Assembly (NCBI RefSeq): GCF_031846585.1
Contig: NZ_JAVRHK010000011.1
Span: 1 to 64,000 of the forward strand
From: Autumnicola musiva
GTDB lineage: Bacteria > Bacteroidota > Bacteroidia > Flavobacteriales > Flavobacteriaceae
Length of the DNA stretch: 64,000 bases
Direction of reading: 5' to 3'
Below are positions 8,731-17,508 of the stretch, in pieces. Numbering within the stretch: the first letter of the stretch is position 1; each line of letters starts with the position of its first letter. The notes under the pieces are model-generated. The model did no database searches and had not been told where the DNA came from. It saw only the letters and a list, made by a program, of their open reading frames with translations. A program made the position numbers and the translations under genes.

Positions 8731-9891
8731 ATGAAGAAGAAAGGAAGGTCCTATTTTTATCGCCTTTCTGCCTGGCTTCATCTTTGGCTGGGATTAATTT
8801 CCGGTATTGTAGTGGTAATAGTAAGCCTTACCGCGGCCATTCTTACTTTTGAAAAGGAGATTAAGCTACTTATCGAACCCTTTCAAACGGTACAATATAA
8901 CGAAGATGACCAATTTCTTCCACCTTCGGTACTGGGTGATGCGGTAATGGAAAAATATAATTTCCCGTCCGTTTATGGTGTTTATTACCGCGGTGAAGGT
9001 AGAAGTGCCTTAGTGCCTTATTATGCCGATAGGTCAAATTATCAGGAGATTTACATTAATCCTTACACTGCAGAAGTGCTACATAATCGTAAATTAAATG
9101 ATGATTTTTGGCGAAGCATGATTATTGGGCATTATCAGCTTTGGCTACCCAGAAATATCGGTAAGCCTATTGTTGCATATGGAACTCTCATTTTTGTAAT
9201 TGCTTTAATCACAGGCCTGGTGCTATGGTGGCCAAAAAGATGGAACAAAAAGACCAGAGACGCTAGTTTTAAAGTAAGGTGGACTGCAAAATTCAAGAGG
9301 CTTAACTATGATCTTCACAACGTTTTTGGTTTTTACTCCCTTTTAATAGCTCTTGTTCTTGGTTTAACAGGAATGGTTTATGGGATGCAGTGGTTTTCAG
9401 ATGCTGCATACTGGACTGCTTCCGGAGGAGAAACAAAAGATCAGCAAAGACTTACCTCAGATACAACGGCTGTTGCTCAGGGAAACCTTAAAGATGAAGA
9501 TATCCTTTTTCAGAATTTACTGGAAACCGGGCTTAATCCTGATACCAATCTTATTAATGTTCAATATCCTTATGGTGAAACCGGGGTATGGAATATTGGA
9601 GTAAACCCCAGCCACCAAACCAGATGGCAGGCAATAAATACTTATTATGAGCAGAACTCTCTCAAACAGCTCAAAAAAGATCAGGTTTTTTCTGAAATTA
9701 ACGGGGGAGACCAACTTATGAGACTTAATTATGATTTACATGTGGGGGCCATTGGAGGCATATGGACCAAAATTATTGCTTTCCTGGTTTGTATTATTTC
9801 AACGAGTCTTCCCATTACAGGATTTATAGTTTGGTGGAAGAAAAACAGTAAAAAACGTATAGAGGGATTAAAATTCCCGGCTTACAAATAG
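8731..9891 (+). CDS. PepSY-domain inner-membrane protein, XusC-like
   Basis: From ATG 8731 the protein has 386 residues and begins MKKKGRSYFYRLSAWLHLWL, the normal start of this family. Upstream ATGs in frame at 8653 and 8689 exist, but the first lies inside the palindrome. PepSY-associated transmembrane helices occur at about 15-40 (LGLISGIVVVIVSLTAAIL), 155-175, 205-225 and 345-365. His residues suited to haem or metal binding are seen in AWLHLWL, GHYQLWLP, YDLHNVFGFY and YDLHVGAIGG. Proteins of this kind are thought to reduce or release iron from siderophores at the inner membrane. The role is inferred from the Xus-like context. Confidence 0.8.
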   Translation: MKKKGRSYFYRLSAWLHLWLGLISGIVVVIVSLTAAILTFEKEIKLLIEPFQTVQYNEDDQFLPPSVLGDAVMEKYNFPSVYGVYYRGEGRSALVPYYADRSNYQEIYINPYTAEVLHNRKLNDDFWRSMIIGHYQLWLPRNIGKPIVAYGTLIFVIALITGLVLWWPKRWNKKTRDASFKVRWTAKFKRLNYDLHNVFGFYSLLIALVLGLTGMVYGMQWFSDAAYWTASGGETKDQQRLTSDTTAVAQGNLKDEDILFQNLLETGLNPDTNLINVQYPYGETGVWNIGVNPSHQTRWQAINTYYEQNSLKQLKKDQVFSEINGGDQLMRLNYDLHVGAIGGIWTKIIAFLVCIISTSLPITGFIVWWKKNSKKRIEGLKFPAYK

Positions 9892-9913
9892 AAAACACTT
9901 TAAACCGATTGAT

Positions 9914-10636
9914 ATGAAAAATATAAAATACCCGTTTATCCTGCTGGCAGCTTTATTTCTGAATTTTATTTCTGTACAGGCGCATGCGCTGGTTATAGAT
10001 GCCGATGCAAAAGGTGAAATTAACCGGGAACACGAAGTAAAAGTTTACTACAGTGAATTTAAGGATGGAACTTTAGAAAAGGTAGCCGACTGGTATTCCA
10101 ATGTAGCCGATTTCGAATTATGGTTAGTAAAGCCTGACGGTAAAAGGATTCAGCTTTCAACCATTCCAGAAGACGATCATTTCAAAGCAAATTTTACTCC
10201 CGGACAGGAAGGTGCTTACCTTTTGGAGATAAGCCATGTGGCAGAAGACCCCGGAGACAAAACCGCATATCAGTTTAATGCCTTCGCACAGGTAGAAGTA
10301 GGAGGTGCTTCTGGGATACTTCCCGTTAGTTCATACAGTCCGGATCTTGTTCTGCTTAAAGAGCAGCAAAAAGAGAATCAGGTTAAAAACAAAAGCTTTA
10401 AAACAATTTACAAAGGAGAGAAGAAAGAAGGAATTACGGTAACTGTTTTCTATCCTTCAGGCAAAACTGAAGAACTTAAGAGTGATGCAGGAGGGAATGT
10501 ACAAATAGACCTTTCTGAAAAAGGCAACTACTTTCTGGAAGCTACCAGTTATAATCCTGACGAGCCAGGAGAAACTTCAAAATCTTCTTACACTTCTGTA
10601 TGGCGGGTGGCAACTCAAAAATTTTCTGTTGAATAA
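9914..10636 (+). CDS. Periplasmic DUF4198-like protein of the iron-uptake operon
   Basis: The gene encodes 240 residues. A signal peptide ends near VQAHA (about residue 24). The mature protein begins HALVIDADAKG and contains ADFELWLVKPDGKR and FTPGQEGAYLLEISH, a two-domain beta-sandwich pattern like DUF4198 or NikM-type periplasmic proteins often found beside metal transporters. It lies 22 bp after the PepSY gene and closes the operon. It may bind metal or iron chelate in the periplasm. This is a context-based guess; the N-terminal His of the mature chain is suggestive. Confidence 0.6.
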   Translation: MKNIKYPFILLAALFLNFISVQAHALVIDADAKGEINREHEVKVYYSEFKDGTLEKVADWYSNVADFELWLVKPDGKRIQLSTIPEDDHFKANFTPGQEGAYLLEISHVAEDPGDKTAYQFNAFAQVEVGGASGILPVSSYSPDLVLLKEQQKENQVKNKSFKTIYKGEKKEGITVTVFYPSGKTEELKSDAGGNVQIDLSEKGNYFLEATSYNPDEPGETSKSSYTSVWRVATQKFSVE

Positions 10637-10980
10637 ATTTCCTGAGTACATATACTTAATGTTCAATTCATAAGGTAATGTACCTCCAAATGCTAAAACA
10701 GCATAATTTCCATATATAATATAAATGGAGTTGTGCTGGATCTGGTGGAGGATTAAATGAGTCAGTTGAAACCGTAAAAATCTGATTTTAAAGCTCATGA
10801 AACCATAAAACACTTCTAAAGAATGATTTAGTTTTGATTTTGATACAATAATCCCATAGTTTACCCGTTTTATTGCTTAAAGTATATTGGGTCTCTTAAA
10901 CATTTGTAAATAAATGAAAAAGAAAGTTGATTTTCTATACTTTTGAGAATCCCCATTTTTAAGAAATTTAAAGCTTCAAA
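10637..10980. other. Intergenic stretch with a -7-like box
   Basis: No gene was found in 344 bp. TACTTTTG at 10938-10945 matches the Bacteroidetes -7 consensus 35 nt before the barrel gene; a well-spaced -33 TTTG is not evident (TTTG at 10904 is too far). An overlapping minus-strand frame (10577-10813) has no family features and was not accepted. Confidence 0.4.
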
Positions 10981-11655
10981 ATGTTGAAAGAGTTTAAAGA
11001 TTATTTAAAATCCGGGATTTTTTTGTTATTTCTTATTCCCGTGTTTCCACTTTGTGCACAGGAGTATAGTTTTGGCCTTAAAGCAGGTTTGGGCTATACA
11101 ATTAATCAAAAAGCGGCGGAAGTTGATGGTTCTGCAGGTTCTTTTTCAGCCGATTCTAAAATTGGTTTTTTGGGAGGTGCCTTTTTGGAAGTGGGATTCG
11201 GTAAATTCTTTGTTCGTCCGGAGGTATTTTATAGTCACGCAGAGGGAGAATTCGCTTTTCCCGATTTGCCTTCCACTTATTCAGTAGATAAAATAAGTAT
11301 TCCACTCCTGCTCGGTTATAATATTTATGGTCCGGTTGACATTTTTGCCGGCCCCGCCTATCAGGAATTTTTGCAGGTAGATCTTGAAAACACTGCTTCT
11401 CCTGTGGAAGTACAGCAAAGAAATTTTGCCACCCAGCTGGGGGTAAAGCTGGTTCTTAACCGGCTGGAAATAGATCTCCGTTACGATTTTACCCTGGATT
11501 CCAAACGAAACCAGCTTATAGATGTGGGAGAACTTATGGATGAGGCATACTTTGATGACGGCCGTTTAAATCAAATTATGCTTAGTATCGGCTACCGGAT
11601 CTTTGATACTGCTAATCCTCGCCGGGCCAGAAGTAACCGGGGATGTTATTTTTAA
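10981..11655 (+). CDS. Outer-membrane beta-barrel protein
   Basis: The gene encodes 224 residues. A hydrophobic leader (about 12-27, LFLIPVFPLCAQ) is followed by alternating amphipathic strands: YSFGLKAGLGYTINQ, KIGFLGGAFLEVGFGKFFV and LEIDLRYDFTLDS. The chain ends with the short basic tail PRRARSNRGCYF. This is the PorT/OMP_b-brl_2 type of small barrel common in Bacteroidota. No specific substrate or role can be read. It stands alone, between the iron operon and polysaccharide locus A, with its own probable -7 box. Confidence 0.75.
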   Translation: MLKEFKDYLKSGIFLLFLIPVFPLCAQEYSFGLKAGLGYTINQKAAEVDGSAGSFSADSKIGFLGGAFLEVGFGKFFVRPEVFYSHAEGEFAFPDLPSTYSVDKISIPLLLGYNIYGPVDIFAGPAYQEFLQVDLENTASPVEVQQRNFATQLGVKLVLNRLEIDLRYDFTLDSKRNQLIDVGELMDEAYFDDGRLNQIMLSIGYRIFDTANPRRARSNRGCYF

Positions 11656-11906
11656 GGCTGTTTTTGATTAATAATTTATCTTCTTCAATTTCGTTTAGCA
11701 GAAAACCGCATTTGCAGAGCTTCCTCTGAAAACACATTTAAAATTCTTTATAATGATTCTGTTCGAATGTAGATCTTCAATCATAATTTTATGATTTTAT
11801 TTATCTATTAAAGGCATATAAATGCTGATAATCAGGTAATTTCGACTTTTCGTCAGCATTTAAAGGTATTTAATTTAATTTTAAGTTAAAAATTTAACAT
11901 ATTTGG

Positions 11907-11938
11907 TTTGGGATAATTCTTAGTGAAACATAATTTTG
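11907..11938 (+). promoter_or_regulatory. Promoter of polysaccharide locus A
   Basis: TTTG (11907-11910), a 20-nt spacer and TAATTTTG (11931-11938) match the Bacteroidetes TTTG-N19-21-TANNTTTG promoter well. Transcription would start near 11945, giving a long leader of about 220 nt before the dehydrogenase start at 12164. The remaining 11656-11906 stretch shows no gene. Confidence 0.65.
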
Positions 11939-11985
11939 CCATTCCGAAATTATTTGGATAATTGCTGTTTCTATGATCCTCTTAC

Positions 11986-12013
11986 GGGACTCATAGCGGC
12001 GAAGCCGTAAAAT
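11986..12013 (+). promoter_or_regulatory. 28-nt leader element shared with locus B (copy A)
   Basis: It begins GGGACT and contains AGCGGCGAAGCC, in the predicted 5' leader of locus A, 150 nt before the first start codon. It matches 23 of 28 positions, all differences being transitions, with the leader of locus B (50735-50762 read on the minus strand). Both copies are in the sense orientation of their operon. The GGCGAAGCC core can fold into a small hairpin. It might be a NusG-paralogue (UpxY) recruitment or pause site, or simply a dispersed repeat. Confidence 0.5.
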
Positions 12014-12163
12014 TGTGATTGTATTCTTCTATCTTCCCTACACCTAAAAAGAATAATATTAACCAGCTCATTCGGCGAATTATCAATCTTCCAATAGTAT
12101 CCCGTATAAACTTTTTTAAATATTGCAGGAGCTGCTTTAAAGTGAGTGGCTTCAGATAAGCTT

Positions 12164-13606
12164 ATGAACAACGAAATTAGAATTGCGGTAATCGGTCTGG
12201 GTTATGTAGGCCTGCCGTTAGCAAGGTTATTTGCCACAAGATATCCTGTAATAGGATATGATATTAATGCCAGAAGAGTGAAGGAGCTTCAGGAAGGTCA
12301 TGATGCTACCCTGGAAGTGGAAGACAAAAAACTACAGGCGGTGCTTGTGAATAGCGTCTATAAGCTCCATAGCCAACCTGCTCTTGCTATGGCCGGAGCT
12401 GGTGAAGATCGGCACCCTGAATTTGTTTCAGGGTCTAATGAAGGTGAAAACAAAAACTCCCCTGGGGGAGGCCGGGAGGGGATTGGCTTGTTTATCACCC
12501 GGGACCTTGGTGATATTGGTGAATGTAACCATTATATCATTACGGTTCCCACGCCGGTAGATAAAAACAACCGTCCCGACCTAACGCCGTTGTATAAATC
12601 CAGCGAAAGTGTTGGTATGGTCTTGAAAAAAGGTGATATCGTGATTTATGAATCTACGGTATACCCCGGGGCGACAGAAGATGAATGTGTGCCTGTGCTT
12701 GAAAAAGTAAGCGGACTCAAATTTAACGAGGATTTCTTTGTAGGTTATTCGCCTGAAAGGATTAATCCCGGCGATAAGGAACACACGGTGGATAAAATAC
12801 TAAAAGTAACTTCCGGTTCCACTCCGGAAACCGGTAAAAACGTCGATTCACTTTACGCCTCGGTAATTACTGCCGGCACCCACCTGGCGCCGACAATTAA
12901 AGTTGCCGAAGCTGCCAAAGTGATTGAAAATTCTCAGCGGGACATCAACATTGCCTTTGTTAATGAACTGGCGAAGATCTTTAACCTTATGGACATTGAT
13001 ACAAATGATGTTCTGGAAGCAGCCGGTACCAAATGGAATTTCCTTCCTTTTAAACCGGGGCTTGTAGGCGGGCACTGTATAGGGGTAGACCCATATTACC
13101 TGGCGCAAAAGGCCCAGGAAATTGGTTATCATCCTGAAATTATCCTGGCCGGCAGACGTATGAATGATTCTATGGGGAAATATGTAGCTTCTGAAGTTAT
13201 AAAGCTGATGCTTGCCAATGATCTTAAAATCAAAGGATCTAACATTCTTGTACTGGGAATTACCTTTAAAGAAAACTGCCCCGATGTAAGAAATACCAAA
13301 GTGGTTGATGTAATTAAACATCTGAAAGAATATCAAACCAATATTACGATTTATGATCCTTTGGCAAACCCTGCTGAAGTAATGCATGAATACGGCCTTA
13401 CCTGTTATTCTGAGCTTGAAGCCTGTACTGAGCTCGCCGACCGGCCGGAAGGCGATGGTCGAAGCAAAGGAAATTTTGATGCGATAGTTTTAACCGTGGC
13501 TCATAAAGAGTTTCTTGAAATGGAACTTGACTCTTTAAAAAGTGAAGATGCGGTTATTTATGATGTGAAGGGAGTACTGGGAAAAACAGCTTCTGCGAAA
13601 CTTTAA
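12164..13606 (+). CDS. Nucleotide-sugar dehydrogenase (WbpO/TviB type), with inserted repeats
   Basis: From ATG 12164 the protein has 480 residues (a GTG at 12146 is a poorer start). The Rossmann motif IAVIGLGYVGLPLA opens it, GHDATLEVED follows, and the central NAD/UDP-glucose dehydrogenase domain contains TVPTPVDKNNRPDLTP. The catalytic Cys lies in GGHCIGVDPYY. The reaction is NAD-dependent oxidation of a UDP-N-acetylhexosamine C6 to the uronic acid. With wecB in the same locus, UDP-ManNAc or a related sugar is a candidate substrate. The protein is longer than the usual ~430 residues because of a stretch of about 40 residues (about 65-108) that translates palindromic DNA repeats, and a shorter Arg/Gly-rich insert near 425-437. 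All core motifs remain intact, so activity is plausible. It is the first gene of locus A. Confidence 0.85.
   Translation: MNNEIRIAVIGLGYVGLPLARLFATRYPVIGYDINARRVKELQEGHDATLEVEDKKLQAVLVNSVYKLHSQPALAMAGAGEDRHPEFVSGSNEGENKNSPGGGREGIGLFITRDLGDIGECNHYIITVPTPVDKNNRPDLTPLYKSSESVGMVLKKGDIVIYESTVYPGATEDECVPVLEKVSGLKFNEDFFVGYSPERINPGDKEHTVDKILKVTSGSTPETGKNVDSLYASVITAGTHLAPTIKVAEAAKVIENSQRDINIAFVNELAKIFNLMDIDTNDVLEAAGTKWNFLPFKPGLVGGHCIGVDPYYLAQKAQEIGYHPEIILAGRRMNDSMGKYVASEVIKLMLANDLKIKGSNILVLGITFKENCPDVRNTKVVDVIKHLKEYQTNITIYDPLANPAEVMHEYGLTCYSELEACTELADRPEGDGRSKGNFDAIVLTVAHKEFLEMELDSLKSEDAVIYDVKGVLGKTASAKL
12411..12486 (+). repeat. Palindromic repeats inserted in frame in the dehydrogenase
   Basis: Two hairpins lie side by side inside the gene: ACCCTGAA/TTCAGGGT around a 5-nt loop (about 12414-12434), then CTCCCC/GGGGAG with a 2-nt loop (about 12457-12470) followed by GCCGGGAGGGG. 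Both resemble short palindromic repeats normally found between genes in this group. Their translation (HPEFVSGS, NSPGGGREG) is unlike the conserved flanks, which supports insertion. Confidence 0.6.
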
Positions 13607-13621
13607 TTTAAATCTGAAAAA

Positions 13622-14674
13622 TTGAATAAAAAAAAGTTATTAATTACCGGTGGTGCCGGGTTTATAGGTTCCCATGTAGTTCGTCGTTTTGTAACAGAAT
13701 ATCCTAATTACTCCATTTTCAATCTTGATGCTTTAACATATGCTGGGAATCTTGAGAATATTAAGGATATAGAAGGGTCTCCAAATTATAAATTTATAAA
13801 AGGTAATATTGTAGATGCTGAACTTGTTAATACATTATTTGAGGAACATCAATTTGATGCCGTGATACACCTAGCTGCTGAATCTCATGTGGATCGGTCT
13901 ATTACTGATCCTTTAGCTTTTGTTAAAACTAATGTCATTGGTACTATAAATCTTTTAAATGCAGCAAAAGAAAAATGGAAAGCAGATTTTCAGGATAAAT
14001 TGTTCTATCATGTAAGCACCGACGAAGTTTATGGAAGTTTAAGTGAAACCGGCTTGTTTACTGAGGAAACTTCTTACGATCCCAATTCCCCTTATTCTGC
14101 GAGTAAGGCAAGTTCTGATCATTTCGTAAGAGCTTACGGAGAAACTTACGGCTTACCATACGTGGTAAGCAACTGTTCCAACAATTATGGCCCCAACCAT
14201 TTTCCTGAAAAGTTAATCCCTCTTTTTATTAACAATATTATTCATAACAATTCTCTTCCTGTATACGGGGATGGGAATTATACAAGGGATTGGCTGTTTG
14301 TAGAAGATCATGCGGCTGCTATAGATTTGATCTTCCACAAAGGAAACGCTAAAGAAACTTACAATATTGGAGGATTTAACGAATGGAAAAATATCGATTT
14401 GGTGCGTTTGCTTTGTAAACAAATGGATGAAAAATTAGGAAGACCTAAAGGAACTTCAGAACAATTAATAGTATTTATAAAAGATCGGCCAGGGCATGAT
14501 CTTCGGTATGCCATAGATGCTTCCAAAATAAACCGGAATTTAGGTTGGGAACCCAGTGTTACCTTTGAAGAAGGACTTTCCAGAACAATAGACTGGTATT
14601 TAAAAAATCAGAATTGGTTAAAAAATATAACTTCAGGAGATTATCAGGAATATTATCAAAATCAATATAATTAA
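13622..14674 (+). CDS. rmlB: dTDP-glucose 4,6-dehydratase
   Basis: The gene encodes 350 residues, a normal length. An extended-SDR NAD-binding motif GGAGFIGSHVV (about 10-20) and the catalytic residues Thr133-Asp134-Glu135 (STDEVYG) and Tyr158/Lys162 (YSASK) are all present, as is the substrate-binding SNNYGPNHFPEKLIP. It converts dTDP-glucose to dTDP-4-keto-6-deoxyglucose. Translation must begin at TTG 13622, because an in-frame stop (the end of the preceding gene) lies only 18 nt upstream and no other start codon intervenes. rmlA and rmlC lie in locus B, so the dTDP-rhamnose genes are divided between the two loci. Confidence 0.92.
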   Translation: MNKKKLLITGGAGFIGSHVVRRFVTEYPNYSIFNLDALTYAGNLENIKDIEGSPNYKFIKGNIVDAELVNTLFEEHQFDAVIHLAAESHVDRSITDPLAFVKTNVIGTINLLNAAKEKWKADFQDKLFYHVSTDEVYGSLSETGLFTEETSYDPNSPYSASKASSDHFVRAYGETYGLPYVVSNCSNNYGPNHFPEKLIPLFINNIIHNNSLPVYGDGNYTRDWLFVEDHAAAIDLIFHKGNAKETYNIGGFNEWKNIDLVRLLCKQMDEKLGRPKGTSEQLIVFIKDRPGHDLRYAIDASKINRNLGWEPSVTFEEGLSRTIDWYLKNQNWLKNITSGDYQEYYQNQYN

Positions 14675-14689
14675 TAAAAGGGATGATTC

Positions 14690-14761
14690 TCATAAAGAGT
14701 TTCTTGAATTGGGATTTGACTCTTTAAAAAGTGAAGATGCGGTTATTTATGATGTAAAGGG
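14690..14761 (+). pseudogene. Duplicated 3'-end fragment of the nucleotide-sugar dehydrogenase
   Basis: This 72-bp stretch repeats 13501-13572, the end of the dehydrogenase gene, with four mismatches; it reads HKEFLELGFDSLKSEDAV in the same frame and then ends in TAA. It has no start and is a scar of a duplication or of a recombination event that placed rmlB between two copies of the dehydrogenase end. Confidence 0.8.
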
Positions 14762-14864
14762 ATAATAAAAAATCAAAAGGAAAAACTATGGAATAAGGTT
14801 GATTGCGAAGCCAATGGTTTAATAGAACACTTTCAATAATTTTGAAAATATAAATATATTCTTC

Positions 14865-16223
14865 TTGCTTAAAAAAATTTTTTCCTACGGTACTGTTGAA
14901 GGTTTAGCAAAAGGACTCAATAAAATAACATTATTAGTCTTACCTTTTTTTCTTAGTACTATAGATTACGGAAAGGTCGGACTTTTAGTGGCCATAGAAA
15001 TGATAATTCCTCTGATATCATTATTAGGTCTGGAAAGAGCAGTTTTGAGATTTTATTCTCAAAAAATAAAGTTCAAAAACTTCAGCAAAACAATATCAAA
15101 AAGCGTATTCTGGACACATTTATTTTTACTATTACTGTTAGTTTTCTTTTACTTAATAGGCAGTCGTACTTTTTTTGGTCTTAATATTTTCCCTGATTTA
15201 ATACTGATTATCATTTTAATCTACTTTCAAGGAGTCAATCTAATCACCTTTAATATGTTAAGGGTGGACGAAAAGCATAACCAATATTTCAGGGGGAGAT
15301 TGTTCTTCCAGTTCAGTAAGATTATTCTAGTTTTATCCTTTGTGTATTTCTTAGATAACTACTTAGGTTATCTTATTGGAAGTATCATAGCATCAATATT
15401 TACAGTTGTTATTTTTAAAGAAAAAGCCCAAGAAATTAGTAGAAAAAATGTATTTGATAAGAAAACATTTTCAATATTATTTAATTTCTCATGGCCTTTT
15501 ATCTTTCATGGAGTAGCAAGTAATCTGCTGGGGAATGCTGATAAATTCATTCTAGAACGATTTATGACTCTTGAAGAAGTTGGGAAATATACTCTAGCTT
15601 ATTCTATAGGATCTACTATGGTATTTGCCTTTGTAGGGATTTCCGTTTTTTTAGAACCAATGATTTATAAAGAAGAAAATAATCGAAAAAGGCAATTGCT
15701 TTTAAACAAATTTTTATTTTTAACTCTCTGCTCTGGGTTAACAGCTTATATTATTATCTCACTGTCCTCACAATATATTCTGCCCCTATTTTATAAAAAT
15801 GAGTATCATCTAATATTAAAATATATACCACTAATTGCTATTTCTTATCTTATTTATCCATTCTATTTAAAATCAAACTACAATATGATATATGAGAAAA
15901 AATCATTGAAAATAGCTTTTACTTCTTTATTCAGCGCTTCTATAAATATAATTCTCAACATAATTTTTATTCCTATTTATGGAGTATATGCAGCAGTTTT
16001 TACAACCTTTATCTCCTATATATTACAGTCTTTCATATTTATTTTGATTTCTAATAATTTTAAAATTAATAGCGAATTTTTGGAAGTCACTTTTTTCGGA
16101 ATAGTTTTAATTCTTTGCTTCTTTTATAATGCATCTATCTTTTCAATTATTAGTTTTATGTCAATTTATCTTGTATTCTTCTATTATTTTAAGCTAAAAA
16201 AAATGAAAGAATATGAAGTATAG
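14865..16223 (+). CDS. wzx: Wzx-type polysaccharide flippase (locus A)
   Basis: The gene encodes 452 residues with about 12-14 hydrophobic helices along the whole length, and the polysaccharide-transport opening GTVEGLAKGLNKITLLVLPF. FNFSWPFIFHGVASNLLGNADKFILE near the middle is also typical of MOP-superfamily flippases. It would move the undecaprenyl-linked repeat unit of locus A to the periplasmic face. The chosen start is TTG 14865; an ATG start in the same frame giving a full first helix is not available. Base composition is visibly more AT-rich than in wecB or wzc. It overlaps wzy by 11 bp. Confidence 0.85.
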   Translation: MLKKIFSYGTVEGLAKGLNKITLLVLPFFLSTIDYGKVGLLVAIEMIIPLISLLGLERAVLRFYSQKIKFKNFSKTISKSVFWTHLFLLLLLVFFYLIGSRTFFGLNIFPDLILIIILIYFQGVNLITFNMLRVDEKHNQYFRGRLFFQFSKIILVLSFVYFLDNYLGYLIGSIIASIFTVVIFKEKAQEISRKNVFDKKTFSILFNFSWPFIFHGVASNLLGNADKFILERFMTLEEVGKYTLAYSIGSTMVFAFVGISVFLEPMIYKEENNRKRQLLLNKFLFLTLCSGLTAYIIISLSSQYILPLFYKNEYHLILKYIPLIAISYLIYPFYLKSNYNMIYEKKSLKIAFTSLFSASINIILNIIFIPIYGVYAAVFTTFISYILQSFIFILISNNFKINSEFLEVTFFGIVLILCFFYNASIFSIISFMSIYLVFFYYFKLKKMKEYEV

Positions 16224-17487
16224 TGATTTAAATCTAAAAACGAATATTCTTTTTTTTTCTATTATTTTTTTCTTCACTTACATTGGATTCTATGCTATTG
16301 TGCTTTGGATTTTAAATATTGGAATGAGTGGAGAAACAAGACTAATAACAATCCCCTTAAGAGGTCTTATAGGAGTTTCATTAATATTTTTGGTGATAAT
16401 TAATATCAGAAAGATATATCCGCTATGGCAAACTAAAATTTTTTTTATATTTAGTGCAATATATTTCATTCGGATTGGAACAGATTATATCTTAAATAAA
16501 CCATATTATTTGACCTCAATGGAGGTGTTCTTTTATTTTTTATCTTTTGCCTTTCTGCCTTTCACAGTAATTAGTTCAGTACGACTTAGGAAAGAATATT
16601 TTAAACCTATTATTAATTCAATTTACGGTTCAGGTATAATATTTGTTTTCTTAGCTACAATCACCTATCGTGAATATATTGGAAAAGTGGAACGGCTAAG
16701 TCCCGTTTCTATGGGAGAGGAAGTGGTATCGCCTTTAATCCTATCATATTGTTCTTCATTATTAATAGGTACAGTTATTACTTACCATCTTTATAATCAT
16801 ACTTCAAAATTCAGGAAAATAATCGGACTTATTTTAGTGTTATTTTCTTTAATTCCATTTTTTTTGGGGGCTTCCAGAGGTTCTCTTGTAGGACTTTTAG
16901 CTCCTTTTGTTTTGATAACTTTAATGCAGAAAAGATTTAGTAGGATTCTGTATAACGTACTGATTCTACTAGTTTTATTAATTGGTTTAATTTATTTCGA
17001 TAATCTTCTTGGCAGTGGATTATTAAATAGATTTACGGATACAGCCCAAAACATAAAAAATGAAGATAGTTCAGCTGGTTTAAGAATTTTATCATGGAAC
17101 AATTCTTTTAAACAATTTTTAAATAATCCTTTTATAGGGGATAAATTAGCGGTTAATAACTGGGTTAATTATGCTCACAATATTTTTTTAGAAATATTAC
17201 AAACAACTGGAATTTTAGGTTTCCTTCCCTTTATATTATTACTATTAAATGGTTTGAAGATTAGCTTTAAAATTATCAAGGCTTATAAAGAATATAGCTG
17301 GATAGTTGTCATATTTTTACAATCCTTTATTCAGCATTTATTCAGTGGAGCAATATACACAGGAGCTTGGTTATGGACTTCCTTAGCACTAATATATAGC
17401 CTCGATTTCTTCTTAAAGAGATTAAATAATTCAACAAGAAATTTAAGGGAATCAAGTCACTCTTTAAATCCTAATAGAATCCTGTAA
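16213..17487 (+). CDS. wzy: Wzy-type O-antigen/capsule polymerase (locus A)
   Basis: The gene encodes 424 residues with about 10-12 transmembrane segments. A large extracytoplasmic loop lies in the second half, and the Wzy_C signature region AHNIFLEILQTTGILGFLPF begins near residue 321. ASRGSLVGLLAPF in an earlier helix and loop is also typical. It would polymerise repeat units at the outer face of the inner membrane. ATG 16213 overlaps the wzx stop, implying translational coupling. Very AT-rich, as usual for the serotype-specific genes. Confidence 0.82.
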   Translation: MKYSDLNLKTNILFFSIIFFFTYIGFYAIVLWILNIGMSGETRLITIPLRGLIGVSLIFLVIINIRKIYPLWQTKIFFIFSAIYFIRIGTDYILNKPYYLTSMEVFFYFLSFAFLPFTVISSVRLRKEYFKPIINSIYGSGIIFVFLATITYREYIGKVERLSPVSMGEEVVSPLILSYCSSLLIGTVITYHLYNHTSKFRKIIGLILVLFSLIPFFLGASRGSLVGLLAPFVLITLMQKRFSRILYNVLILLVLLIGLIYFDNLLGSGLLNRFTDTAQNIKNEDSSAGLRILSWNNSFKQFLNNPFIGDKLAVNNWVNYAHNIFLEILQTTGILGFLPFILLLLNGLKISFKIIKAYKEYSWIVVIFLQSFIQHLFSGAIYTGAWLWTSLALIYSLDFFLKRLNNSTRNLRESSHSLNPNRIL

Positions 17488-17508
17488 TTTATCTAGTTTT
17501 AGTCCGAT

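Noticed and set aside
10577..10813. Minus-strand open frame of 78 codons after the iron operon
   Set aside because: It overlaps the end of the plus-strand gene at 9914-10636, has no family motif, and its composition looks like a shadow of non-coding DNA.
12848..13387. Long minus-strand open frame (179 codons) inside the dehydrogenase gene
   Set aside because: It is fully inside a gene with intact catalytic motifs; the opposite frame is a by-product of its codon use.
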